Below, in pieces: positions 24,900-33,971 of a stretch of DNA of 41,543 nucleotides. The notes under the pieces were generated by a model. That model was not told the DNA's origin. It made no database searches and saw only the letters and a program-made list of their open reading frames with translations. The translations under genes and the position numbers were made by a program. Origin of the DNA: Alphaproteobacteria bacterium MarineAlpha5_Bin7 (GTDB lineage: Bacteria > Pseudomonadota > Alphaproteobacteria > HIMB59 > GCA-002718135); NCBI GenBank assembly GCA_002938195.1, contig PTKX01000008.1, positions 1 to 41,543 on the forward strand, read 5' to 3'. How positions within the stretch are numbered: position 1 is the stretch's first letter; every line of letters starts with the position of its first letter.

Positions 24900-25984
24900 A
24901 AAATACTTTTTAAATCAAAATGTTTACTTAACGCAAGCCCTTGATTTTGATAATTTGATTTAATATTTGATCCATATACTACCTTTGATTTTTTGTTAAG
25001 CCTTTCGTATTTTATTCTAGCTATAACTTGCCCATCTTCTAAAATAAAAGGAACTTCATTAGTTTTTATTTCTAAAACAGCATAGGATCCTCCAGGATCT
25101 CCAAAACCTGGATCAAAAAACCCAGCATAATGAACTCTAAAATCTCCTATTCCAGTATCATAAGGAACCATTTCTCCAGCCATATTAGGTGGAATTCTAA
25201 TTTTTTGCTTTGATTTTAGTATGTAAAATTTACCTGGTTTAATAGTTATATAGGAATTTTTAGATTTTAAAGGAATCCAATAATCTAATACTTTATGTTT
25301 TTTTATTTTATTAAAATCTAAAACAGGAGCACTTTTTTTGGCTTGAAAAGCAGAAATATTGTTTTCATCGTTTAAATCAACACCGATTTTTAAACCTGAA
25401 TCGACGCTTACCATAGAGTTTGTATTTTTTGGATTAAATATTATAGGATCACTATTATGTAATTTTATTAAGGAAGCATCATTTATAAAATCATTATCTT
25501 CGTATATTAATCTCATTTGGTTGAGAGAGTCACCTTTTTTTAGTATTATATCAAATGATCTAGAGGTAATTTCTAAAAAAATTTCTCCTTGATAATTTCG
25601 GGGAATCTTTTCATATTCGTCACTATAATCTAAAATTGTTCTACAAAATATATCTAATCTACCTGTACTACTTTTAGGATTACATTTACCAAAAATTTTA
25701 TTTGATAAATTTAATTTCTCATTTAGTTTAACTATATAGGTAACATTCTTTTTAAAAATTTTAATATTATTTAAATCAATCTTTTTAATAAATATTGTTT
25801 TAAGCTTATCTCTTATTTTTCCATTTGGAGATAAGAAACTAGCTTTAACTTCGTAAGCTTCTTCGCTCAGAGTAAGATCAAGGCTTGAGGGTTGAATTTG
25901 GCTTTTTTTATAATGATTGTTGATAATTTTATTATTATTTAATAACTTTGCATAATCTTTGTGAGTTAGCGAGCCTTTATTCAT
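24896..25984 (-). CDS. Two-domain dCTP deaminase/dUTPase-like protein
   Basis: A 362-residue protein with two copies of the trimeric dUTPase/Dcd fold. Domain 1 (about 1-165) has IQPSSLDLTL, the KSSTGRLDIF signature (104-113) and a Glu in QGEIFLEITSR (Glu138). Domain 2 (about 190-335) has a second set: MVPYDTGIGDFRVHYAGFFDPGFGD and AVLEIKTNEVPFILEDGQVIARIKYE. Ordinary Dcd is about 190 residues, so this is the fused/duplicated form that alphaproteobacteria annotate as 2'-deoxycytidine 5'-triphosphate deaminase. It would make or hydrolyse dUTP for thymidylate supply; which domain is catalytic is not clear from sequence. It overlaps M48 by 8 bases and aroQ by 4. Confidence 0.8.
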   Translation of the reverse strand: MNKGSLTHKDYAKLLNNNKIINNHYKKSQIQPSSLDLTLSEEAYEVKASFLSPNGKIRDKLKTIFIKKIDLNNIKIFKKNVTYIVKLNEKLNLSNKIFGKCNPKSSTGRLDIFCRTILDYSDEYEKIPRNYQGEIFLEITSRSFDIILKKGDSLNQMRLIYEDNDFINDASLIKLHNSDPIIFNPKNTNSMVSVDSGLKIGVDLNDENNISAFQAKKSAPVLDFNKIKKHKVLDYWIPLKSKNSYITIKPGKFYILKSKQKIRIPPNMAGEMVPYDTGIGDFRVHYAGFFDPGFGDPGGSYAVLEIKTNEVPFILEDGQVIARIKYERLNKKSKVVYGSNIKSNYQNQGLALSKHFDLKSIL

Positions 25985-27311
25985 CTGAAATTATTTCTTT
26001 TTTTTCTTTGGCATAATTTTGTAATTTTTTATTTGTGGAGCCACTTATTATATCATTATATCTTTGTAATGCCTTGTCATTTTTTGAATTAATCATAAAA
26101 ATATTTCCTTCTAAAAAAATAACCCAATCATCTTTGTTTAACAGATTTGCTAAATTTTTAAATTTTTTTTGCAATAAGATATCATATTGAAAAATAAAAA
26201 TTAAATCTGAATAATAATCAAACATCTTTCTATTATCTTTAAGTGAATTTTTCTCATAATTTTCATATTCAATTTTAAACAATTGTTTTTTTACATACTT
26301 ATTATTATTTTGATTATTTAATACCTTTTGATAAAATTTTTTTGCTTCATTTGTAAAGCCGTGAGCTAAAAGTAGATCAGCTTTTGTTTCAATTAGAAAA
26401 ATATATTCAGGGTATTTATTAATAATATTATTTAATATTTTTAGTGATTCTTTCAGCCTCCCTTTTCTTGATAGCAAAATTGAGTTTGCAAAATTATAAT
26501 AATCACCATCTAAGTGATTATAAAATTCATTATTGTTTTTACTAGTAAAACCAAATAATTTTGCTTTAGAAAAATCAAAATTAATATTTAAATTATTATT
26601 TTGTAAATTAGACTTAACTACACTATTGTTTTCTAAAATTTTATATCTCTCTTCATAGACTGGGTGAGATGAAAATTTATAGTCATCGTTGCTTATACCG
26701 CTTTCAAAAGATTTTTTTTCTAAAAAAATTAAAAATTTTATTAAATCTTTAGAAGATATATTAAGTTCTTTTAACTTTTTTGCTGCAAATGTATCAGCCT
26801 CTCTTTCTTGCTCTCTACTAAAGTAAGAATAGTAATTTTTAATATTAACCTGGCTTGTTATTAATGATTGCATCAAATAATCAGAATTGTTTGCTAATAT
26901 TGATGTTGCTATTAAAGATATGTTGCCTATTTTATTAAAAGTATTAATCTTTTTTAGAGAATCTATTCTTTTAGTTATATGAAAACTTTCTAAATGACCT
27001 AATTCATGAGCTAAAACACCAATTAAAGCTTTGTAAGAAGGGACATATTTTATTAAACCAGTCGTTATAAATAATTTTCTTTTTTCGTTAATAAATGCAT
27101 TTGGATTTTCGTCTAATACAATTGAATATTCAATTTTGATGTTTGTGCTATTTTTTTGAATTAAATTTAATTGATCTTTGATTAAATTTTCTATTTGAAA
27201 ATCATGTATTGTTGTTGCGCTAGCTTTTGAAAAACAAATTAAAAAAATACAAAATATAATTTTTTTAATATTATGCTGACCACCAACCAGACTTTTCATT
27301 TTTATCATCAA
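25977..27311 (-). CDS. M48 family metalloprotease with TPR-like C-terminus (BepA-like)
   Basis: A 444-residue exported zinc protease. Residues about 15-32 (IKKIIFCIFLICFSKASA) form a signal peptide. The zinc site is HELGH (His102, Glu103, His106), with the third ligand Glu in SREQEREADTFAAKKL. After about residue 255 the chain is helical with repeated motifs of TPR type (YNFANSILLSRKGRLKESLKILNNI, FLIETKADLLLAHGFTNEAKKFYQKVL). This layout matches BepA/YfgC, which handles stalled outer-membrane beta-barrel assembly in the periplasm. The start region overlaps the rne 3' end by 41 bases; no in-frame Met exists after the overlap before the signal peptide, so the overlap is probably real. Confidence 0.88.
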   Translation of the reverse strand: MMIKMKSLVGGQHNIKKIIFCIFLICFSKASATTIHDFQIENLIKDQLNLIQKNSTNIKIEYSIVLDENPNAFINEKRKLFITTGLIKYVPSYKALIGVLAHELGHLESFHITKRIDSLKKINTFNKIGNISLIATSILANNSDYLMQSLITSQVNIKNYYSYFSREQEREADTFAAKKLKELNISSKDLIKFLIFLEKKSFESGISNDDYKFSSHPVYEERYKILENNSVVKSNLQNNNLNINFDFSKAKLFGFTSKNNNEFYNHLDGDYYNFANSILLSRKGRLKESLKILNNIINKYPEYIFLIETKADLLLAHGFTNEAKKFYQKVLNNQNNNKYVKKQLFKIEYENYEKNSLKDNRKMFDYYSDLIFIFQYDILLQKKFKNLANLLNKDDWVIFLEGNIFMINSKNDKALQRYNDIISGSTNKKLQNYAKEKKEIISDE

Positions 27312-29118
27312 TTTGTTTATCTGAAACTTCTTTTTTATCTAAGATAATTTTATCATCTTTGGTTTTATTTATTTTTTTTGCAATTTTTTTCTTTTTTTTG
27401 ATTGTTTTGATTACAGTTTTTTTATTTTTTTTAGCACTATCTTTAGTTTTAACTTTTTCTTTAGTATCTGGTATTGATTTATGGTTATTTTCTACAACAT
27501 CGATTAAAGGTTCATGCAAAGAAAAATGATCATCAAATGAAAATTCAATTATAGAGCTATATTTTTGCTCTAGATTATTGATTTCTTCTCTTTTAATATT
27601 AATCAAAGTTTCTGCTAATGCAGAATTACATTTTACTAAAATTTTTAAATTTTTTGTATTGATAATTTTTTCTTTTAAAACTTTTATTATTTGTTCTGAT
27701 ATTGAATGAACATTTAAAATAATGCCTGATCCATTGCAAAAATGACATTTATTATATGATCGTTCTATCAGGCTAGATCTTAATCTTTGTCTTGATAATT
27801 CAAGCAAACCAAACATGCTTATTCTTCCTATTTGCACTCTAGCTCTATCTCTATAGAGTGCAGTTTTAATAGTTTTTTCAACTTTATAATTATTTCTATA
27901 ATCATCCATATCGATAAAATCTATAACTACTAATCCACCCAGATCTCTTAATCTTAACTGTCTGGCTATTTCATTAGCAGCTTCTAAATTTGTTTTTAAT
28001 GCAGTATTTTCAATATTTCTTTCAGAGGTATTTTTTCCAGAGTTCACATCAATAGCTACAAGAGCCTCTGTAGTATTTATTACAATTGAACCTCCTGACT
28101 CTAAGTTAACTTTTAAGCTGAATAAATCATTAATTTGATGTTCAATATTATTTTCATTGAATAGAGATTTATCCTTATCTTTAAATAATTTTATATTTTT
28201 TATTTTTAAAGGAACAATATTTTTTGTGTATTTTTTTGCTAGATCAAAACCATTTTTTCCTTCTACATAAACTTCATCAACTTCTTTTGTTAATAAATCT
28301 CTAATAGTTCTTTTTATTATATTTCCTTCTTCATAAATAATGATAGGAGCTGAGGATTTGAGAGTTATTTCTCTAATTTTATTCCATTGATTAGTTAAAA
28401 ACTCAAGATCTTTGGAAATTTCTTTTTTAGTTTTACCTATTCCAGCAGTTCTAATTATGACAGACATTTTTTCAGGTATGTTTATATTTTCTAATACTGA
28501 TTTAAGATTTTTTCTTTCTTCATAATCAGCAATTTTTCTAGATATCCCATTTTTGTTAAGACTATTTGGCATTAGAACACAGTATCTTCCTGCAAAAGAT
28601 AGGAAAGTCGTCAAAGCAGCACCTTTCAAACCTCTTTCTTCTTTATTAATTTGAACAAGCATCACCTGTCTGGGTTTAATAACATCTTGAATTTTATATT
28701 TTTTAAAAAAACTTAAATAATTTTTTTTGGTATCATGTTTAGATTTAATTTTAATTTCTTCTTCTTTTGAACCATTTTTAACATCAATTTCATCTTCATT
28801 AGATATTTCTTCTATCTCTTCGTCAGATTGTAATTTACTAGATAATTTTTTTAAGCTCTCCTGATCTGAATTTGGTATTTTAAAATAATCTGGATGTATT
28901 TCTGTTAGTGGCAGAAAGCCGTGTCTGTGTGAACCAAAATCTACAAAAGCTGCTTGCAAAGAAGGCTCAATTCTGGTTATTTTAGCTAGATATACATCGC
29001 CTTTAACAGCATTATTTTTATTTGTTTCAATCTCGAAATCATCAAGTTTTCCATTTTCAGTAACTGCGACCCTAATTTCATCATCTGATGATGTATCAAT
29101 AAGTATCTTTTTTGACAT
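27271..29118 (-). CDS. rne: Ribonuclease E/G family endoribonuclease
   Basis: A 615-residue RNase E. The S1 domain includes GDVYLAKITRIEPSLQAAFVDFG (about 41-63) with an internal lysine/glutamate-rich insertion (about 90-150), the RNase H/DNase I-like catalytic core contains VVIDFIDMDDYRN with metal-binding Asp residues, and the Zn-link is CHFCNGSG. Beyond about residue 530 it has a short lysine-rich tail ending in GWWSA. It lacks the long unstructured degradosome scaffold of gamma-proteobacterial RNase E. It processes rRNA, tRNA and mRNA and usually represses its own mRNA through the 5' leader. A GGAG ribosome binding site lies 11 bases before the ATG. First gene of the 7-kb minus-strand operon. 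Confidence 0.95.
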   Translation of the reverse strand: MSKKILIDTSSDDEIRVAVTENGKLDDFEIETNKNNAVKGDVYLAKITRIEPSLQAAFVDFGSHRHGFLPLTEIHPDYFKIPNSDQESLKKLSSKLQSDEEIEEISNEDEIDVKNGSKEEEIKIKSKHDTKKNYLSFFKKYKIQDVIKPRQVMLVQINKEERGLKGAALTTFLSFAGRYCVLMPNSLNKNGISRKIADYEERKNLKSVLENINIPEKMSVIIRTAGIGKTKKEISKDLEFLTNQWNKIREITLKSSAPIIIYEEGNIIKRTIRDLLTKEVDEVYVEGKNGFDLAKKYTKNIVPLKIKNIKLFKDKDKSLFNENNIEHQINDLFSLKVNLESGGSIVINTTEALVAIDVNSGKNTSERNIENTALKTNLEAANEIARQLRLRDLGGLVVIDFIDMDDYRNNYKVEKTIKTALYRDRARVQIGRISMFGLLELSRQRLRSSLIERSYNKCHFCNGSGIILNVHSISEQIIKVLKEKIINTKNLKILVKCNSALAETLINIKREEINNLEQKYSSIIEFSFDDHFSLHEPLIDVVENNHKSIPDTKEKVKTKDSAKKNKKTVIKTIKKKKKIAKKINKTKDDKIILDKKEVSDKQIDDKNEKSGWWSA

Positions 29119-29270
29119 TTGTTTAAAACTCCGTGTGTATGTATTTTTTGGTTATTCATCGTCTAATAATCTTTAAAAATAGTATATAAATTTATATAAT
29201 TTTATGGTTATGATATATTTTCATCTATTGTCATATTTTTAACTCTTTCACAATCTACAAATTAAAATAG
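29119..29270. promoter_or_regulatory. Divergent rne / PBP1A promoter region
   Basis: This 152-base A/T-rich gap separates two divergent operons and must hold both promoters. On the minus strand the rne ribosome binding site (GGAG) lies at about 29130. A perfect palindrome TATATAAATTTATATA spans 29183-29198 near the middle; it could be an operator, or -10 elements for the two directions, or chance. RNase E mRNAs commonly have a structured autoregulatory leader, but no convincing structure can be read here. Confidence 0.35.
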
Positions 29271-31622
29271 ATGAAAAAAGTGTTAAATTTACTAAAGTTT
29301 TTTTTGATATTTAGCCTAATATTTACATTTATATTAGTATGTTCGTCTTTTTATATTTTATGGAAGTTTTCTCCAGAATTGCCAGGGTACTCAGAATTAA
29401 AAGATTATAAACCCTCTCTCTCAACTAGAGTTTATACCTCAGATGGCTTGCTATTAGATAAATATTTTATTGAGGAGAGAATATTTGTGCCTGTAGATAG
29501 AATACCAAAGAATTTAATTAATGCATTTTTATCAGCAGAAGATAAAAAATTTTATTCTCATTTTGGAATTGATCCATTAGCAATATTTAGAGCAACATTT
29601 GTTAATATCTATAATAAATTTATAAATAATAAAATGATAGGTGCATCTACCATAACACAACAAGTTGTAAAAAATCTTCTTTTGACTAACGAGGTTAGTT
29701 TTGAGAGAAAGATCAAAGAAATGATTCTTGCAATTAGATTAGAAATAATTTTGAATAAAGAAAGAATTTTAGAATTATATTTAAACGATATATATCTTGG
29801 TTATGGATCTTATGGAATAGCTGCTGCTAGTTTAAATTACTTTAATAAATCATTATGGGATTTAAGTTTAGATGAGATGGCATTTTTAGCTGCTTTGCCT
29901 AAAGCTCCTAATAATTATAATCCTAAAAGATACTATAAGAAAGCAATAAAAAGACGCAATTGGGTTTTAGATAGAATGTACGAAAATAATTTTATTTCTA
30001 TTAAAGATTTAGAATACAAAGAAAATAAATTAATTGTTCAAAATAGAAATGAAAATAAATTTGAAGCAGCTAAATATTTTAGAGAAGAAACCAGAAAACA
30101 ACTTAACAATTTATTAGGATACAAAGAATTATATAATGAAGGATATATTGTAAAAACAACTATCGACACTCAATTACAAAAAATAGCTGATGATGTTTTT
30201 GTAGAAGGACTTATTCACTATGATAAAAAACAAGGGTGGAGAGGGCCTTTAAAAAATTCCAAAACAAATTTAATTTCAGATGAAAGTTATATTGATAATT
30301 TTAAAAATCCTTTTCCGAAAAAATGGAAACTTTACCAAATAATAGATTTAAATAATGATACCATTAGAGTAATTGATAAAGAGGGTAATATGACTAGTCT
30401 GGATTTTGTTTTAGAAAATAAATGGATAAAAGATTATAAATTTAAGATTGGTGATATTTTCTATGCGGAGTACAAAGATGAGCTTATCATTAGACAATTA
30501 CCTCAAGCAAATGGAGGCATTATTGTTATAGATCCGCATACTGGGAAAATACTGGCAATAACTGGGGGTTTTAGTTATGATTTAAGTGAATTCAATAGGG
30601 CTACTCAAGCATGGAGACAACCAGGTTCTGCTTTTAAACCATTCGTATATTTATCTGCATTAAAGGAGGGTTATACCCCATCTACTTTAATTTTGGACGC
30701 TCCTTATGTTGTAGATCAGGGTCCAGGACTTCCGAAATGGAAACCTTCAAATTATACTGAAAAATTTTATGGTATCAGCACCATGAGAACAGGAATAGAA
30801 AAATCAAGAAATTTAATGACTATTAGATTATCAGATAAAATTGGAATACAAAAAATATTAAAAACTGCGAAAGATTTTAAGATACATCAAAGATTAAATG
30901 ATAATTTATCCATGTCATTAGGAGCGGGATTAGTTACTCTTCAAAATATTACTAATGCATATGCTATGATAGTGAATGGTGGAAAAGAAATAGCTCCAAC
31001 TTTGATTCAAAGTGTTTATGATAAACAGGGAAAATTAATTATTAATAATATTAAAGTTGAATGCAAAGATTGCTTTCAGAATTCAGAAGAAATTAATTTT
31101 TCACTCCCAAAAATTGAAAAAAAAGAAAATACAATTATTGATAGTGTAATAGCATATCAGATGACTTCAATGTTAGAGGGAGTAGTTAGGAATGGCACTG
31201 GTAAAAAGATTTCAAATATAGGCGTTACATTGGCAGGTAAAACCGGCACTACGAATGATAACAAAGATGCTTGGTTTATTGGTTTTTCACCTGATTTAGT
31301 TGTAGGCGTATATGTTGGCTACGACAAACCTAAAAGTTTGGGGTACAAGCAGACTGGCTCTGCTGTAGCTGTTCCAATTTTTAAGAATTTTATGGAAAAA
31401 GCAAAAATAAACAAAGAGAACATTCCATTTAGAATTCCTTCAGGAATAAGCTTTGTTAAGATTGATTCTAAAACAGGATTACAAACAAAATCTAAAAACG
31501 GTGTACTTGAAGCTTTTATAATAGGTACTGAGCCTTTTAATCAAAATGTTAAGAAACTTGATGATTTGGGATCTATAAATAAAGATACCATTTCAGGCAC
31601 AGGTAGTTTATTAATTAATTAA
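29271..31622 (+). CDS. mrcA: Penicillin-binding protein 1A (bifunctional transglycosylase/transpeptidase)
   Basis: A 783-residue class A PBP. An N-terminal membrane anchor (residues about 7-32) is followed by the GT51 glycosyltransferase domain: SAEDKKFYSHFGIDPLA with catalytic Glu, GASTITQQVVKN, and YLNDIYLGYGSYGI. The transpeptidase domain has the SxxK nucleophile in QPGSAFKPFVYL, the SxN motif in EKSRNLMT, and KTGTTND. An OB-like insertion lies between the two. It polymerises and cross-links peptidoglycan in the periplasm. prfB begins 5 bases after its stop, the same order as in many alphaproteobacteria. Confidence 0.96.
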   Translation: MKKVLNLLKFFLIFSLIFTFILVCSSFYILWKFSPELPGYSELKDYKPSLSTRVYTSDGLLLDKYFIEERIFVPVDRIPKNLINAFLSAEDKKFYSHFGIDPLAIFRATFVNIYNKFINNKMIGASTITQQVVKNLLLTNEVSFERKIKEMILAIRLEIILNKERILELYLNDIYLGYGSYGIAAASLNYFNKSLWDLSLDEMAFLAALPKAPNNYNPKRYYKKAIKRRNWVLDRMYENNFISIKDLEYKENKLIVQNRNENKFEAAKYFREETRKQLNNLLGYKELYNEGYIVKTTIDTQLQKIADDVFVEGLIHYDKKQGWRGPLKNSKTNLISDESYIDNFKNPFPKKWKLYQIIDLNNDTIRVIDKEGNMTSLDFVLENKWIKDYKFKIGDIFYAEYKDELIIRQLPQANGGIIVIDPHTGKILAITGGFSYDLSEFNRATQAWRQPGSAFKPFVYLSALKEGYTPSTLILDAPYVVDQGPGLPKWKPSNYTEKFYGISTMRTGIEKSRNLMTIRLSDKIGIQKILKTAKDFKIHQRLNDNLSMSLGAGLVTLQNITNAYAMIVNGGKEIAPTLIQSVYDKQGKLIINNIKVECKDCFQNSEEINFSLPKIEKKENTIIDSVIAYQMTSMLEGVVRNGTGKKISNIGVTLAGKTGTTNDNKDAWFIGFSPDLVVGVYVGYDKPKSLGYKQTGSAVAVPIFKNFMEKAKINKENIPFRIPSGISFVKIDSKTGLQTKSKNGVLEAFIIGTEPFNQNVKKLDDLGSINKDTISGTGSLLIN

Positions 31623-31627
31623 GTTAT

Positions 31628-32717
31628 ATGAGTAAAGAAGAATTAGAATTAAATATTAAAGAAATAAGTTCAAACTTTGATCTTTTAAGGAGGGCAGTTT
31701 GACTATGAAGAACTTATTAATAATTTATCTAATTTAAAAAAAGTATCTGAAAATCCTAACATTTGGGATGATCCTTCAGCAAAAGATTTGTTTAGGAAAA
31801 TAAATTCATTAGAAAATAAGATAAAAAACTATAATGATATAAAACAATCTCTTCAGGATATTAAAGATCTTTACAGCATTGCAGATAAAGAAAATGATGA
31901 AGCTTCTATTAAAGAGTTATTATTAGAATCCTCAGATTTATTGAATAATTCAAATAAAATAAGATATTTGACTTTACTGAACGATGAAGCTGATCAAAAT
32001 AATGCTTTTTTAGAAATACACGCAGGTGCAGGAGGAACAGAAAGTCAAGATTGGGCTCAAATGTTGCAAAGAATGTACGTAAGATGGGCTGAAAGTAAAG
32101 AATTTAATATAAGTCTTCTACAAGAATCCAAGGGAGAAGAGGCTGGGATTAAATCATCTACTATAAAAATTTCAGGAGAATACAGTTATGGGTGGTTAAA
32201 GAGAGAGAGTGGAATCCATAGATTAGTTAGAATTTCTCCTTTTGACAGCAATAAAAGAAGGCATACTAGTTTTGCCAGTATCTGGGTTTATCCTGAAGTT
32301 GACGAAACTATTGAAATAGAAATCAAAGATTCTGATTTGAGAATAGATACCTATCGAGCTTCTGGAGCAGGAGGTCAGCACGTTAATAAGACTGATAGCG
32401 CTGTTCGAATAACTCATATTCCAACTGAAATAGTTGTTCAATGTCAAAATGATAGGTCTCAACATAAGAATAAATCTAATGCAATGGCTATGTTAAAGTC
32501 ACGTTTGTATGAATTGGAACTTCAAAAAAGAAAAAATAATGAAAATAAGATTAATAGTGAAAAAAAAGATATTGGATGGGGAAACCAAATTAGATCTTAT
32601 GTGCTTCATCCATATAAATTAATTAAAGATTTAAGAACTAAATATGAAACATCTAATGTTAATAATATATTAGATGGCGATATTGATAAATTTTTAGAAA
32701 TGTCTTTAACTTTATAA
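31628..32717 (+). CDS. prfB: Peptide chain release factor 2, programmed +1 frameshift
   Basis: The gene is read in two frames. Frame one starts at ATG 31628 and gives 24 residues (MSKEELELNIKEISSNFDLL then RRAV) before an in-frame TGA at 31700-31702. A +1 shift at the preceding GTT codon continues as Asp-Tyr-Glu-Glu-Leu-Ile from 31701 to the stop at 32715-32717, for about 362 residues, the normal RF2 length. The RF2 specificity tripeptide SPF (RISPFDSNKRRHTSF) and the peptidyl-tRNA hydrolysis motif GGQ (GAGGQHVNKTDSAVR) are intact. RF2 reads UGA and UAA stops, so low RF2 favours frameshifting and restores it. An annotation that begins at the ATT codon around 31788 misses about 50 N-terminal residues. 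Confidence 0.95.
31688..31703 (+). promoter_or_regulatory. RF2 autoregulatory +1 frameshift site
   Basis: The sequence is AGG AGG GCA GTT TGA C: an internal perfect Shine-Dalgarno AGGAGG (31688-31693), a 3-base spacer, the slip codon GTT (31697-31699), the UGA stop and a following C that weakens termination. The distance from Shine-Dalgarno to slip codon is the same as in Escherichia coli prfB (AGGGGG-TAT-CTT-TGA-C). The slip codon is GTT rather than the usual CTT; the tRNA would move from GUU to UUU. Confidence 0.93.
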
Positions 32718-32729
32718 GTTTATAAAAAG

Positions 32730-33965
32730 TTAAGTAATTTTTATTAAACCAACTTTTTTCTTGCCAACATTAATTTTGATTTCCTTAGTGTGCGTATAAT
32801 TAGATAAAGAAAAATCACTTTTATTATATACTTCGTTGTTTACTTTGATGCCATTTGATTTAATAAGTCTTTTAACCTCACTTCTACTTGTTACTAATTC
32901 TAATTTTTCCATAGCATCAAGCAATGAAAATGATAAATTTGAAATGTCTTTAGAGCTAACTGAAAAAGACTTTATTCTTTCATCAAGAGAATTATTTTCA
33001 AAAATATTATTACTTATATCTTCTGCTTCATTTGCTTGTTTTTGGCCTCTAGTCATTTTAGTTACTTCAAAGGCAAGTATTTTTTTTGCTTCGTTAATTT
33101 CCTGACCTTTCAATTTTGATAATTTTGAAATTTCTTCAAGAGGTAGCTTTGTAAACAAATTAAGAAATTTTGGAACATTAGAGTCATCTATATTTCTCCA
33201 AAATTGATAAAACTCAAAATTAGAAAATTTGTTTTCATCAAGCCATATTGCACCATCTGCTGTTTTACCCATTTTAGAGCCATCATTATTTGTAATGAGA
33301 GGGGAGGTAATTGCAAAAGCTTTTTTATTATTTAAACGACGAATCAAATCAATTCCACTTATTATGTTTCCCCATTGGTCAGAGCCACCCATTTGTAATA
33401 TGCAGTCATGATGTTTATTTAAATGATAAAAATCATATGCTTGTAACATCATATAATTAAATTCTAAAAATGTAAGTGGCTGTTCTCTGTCTAATCTATT
33501 TTTAACAGACTCAAATGTTATCATCTTATTTATTGTTACTTTAGAACCTATGTCTCTCAAAAAATTTATGTAATTGATATTTGATAGCCAATCATAATTA
33601 TTAATTATTTTTGCGTGATTACTTAAATTAATAAATTTATTGAAAGTTTTTTCAATTTTTAAAATATTATTTTCTATATCTTCAGGTTTTAATATTTTTC
33701 TACTTTCATCTTTTCCTGAAGGATCTCCAACTAGTGTTGTTCCTCCACCCATTAATGCAATAGGTTTGTGGTTATAGTGATCAAGCCAATGAAGAAGCAT
33801 TAATTGCACTAAACTTCCAATATGCAAGCTATCATTTGTAATGTCAAAACCAATGTATGCTGTAATACTTTTTTTGTTTATTATATCATCTAGATCCTCT
33901 ATTTCAGAAGATTGATAAATAAAACCTCTGGATTTAATCTCATTTAAAAAATTAGACTTTAACAT
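32730..33965 (-). CDS. tyrS: Tyrosyl-tRNA synthetase
   Basis: A 411-residue class I synthetase. The HIGH-like motif is HIGS (DSLHIGSLVQL), the tyrosine pocket is in AYIGFD and QMGGSDQWGN, and the KMSKS-like loop is KMGKT (DGSKMGKTADGAIWLDE). The C-terminal S4 RNA-binding domain (SRSEVKRLIKSNGIKVN, and the final VGKKKVGLI) is present. It charges tRNA-Tyr. It is convergent with prfB (12-base gap) and 6 bases downstream of the alpha/beta hydrolase gene, so the last two form one transcript. Confidence 0.96.
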   Translation of the reverse strand: MLKSNFLNEIKSRGFIYQSSEIEDLDDIINKKSITAYIGFDITNDSLHIGSLVQLMLLHWLDHYNHKPIALMGGGTTLVGDPSGKDESRKILKPEDIENNILKIEKTFNKFINLSNHAKIINNYDWLSNINYINFLRDIGSKVTINKMITFESVKNRLDREQPLTFLEFNYMMLQAYDFYHLNKHHDCILQMGGSDQWGNIISGIDLIRRLNNKKAFAITSPLITNNDGSKMGKTADGAIWLDENKFSNFEFYQFWRNIDDSNVPKFLNLFTKLPLEEISKLSKLKGQEINEAKKILAFEVTKMTRGQKQANEAEDISNNIFENNSLDERIKSFSVSSKDISNLSFSLLDAMEKLELVTSRSEVKRLIKSNGIKVNNEVYNKSDFSLSNYTHTKEIKINVGKKKVGLIKIT

Positions 33966-33971
33966 AATTTT

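Noticed and set aside
29183-29198. Perfect palindrome TATATAAATTTATATA in the rne/PBP1A gap as an operator
   Set aside because: It is made of A and T only; such palindromes are expected by chance in DNA of this composition, so it is noted in the intergenic feature but not claimed.
31700-31702. In-frame TGA near the start of prfB as a sign of a pseudogene
   Set aside because: The Shine-Dalgarno, spacing, slip codon and TGAC context match programmed RF2 frameshifting, and the rest of the gene is intact.
33229-33270. KMGKT in place of KMSKS in TyrRS as a defect
   Set aside because: KxGKT variants are common in bacterial TyrRS proteins, so this is normal.
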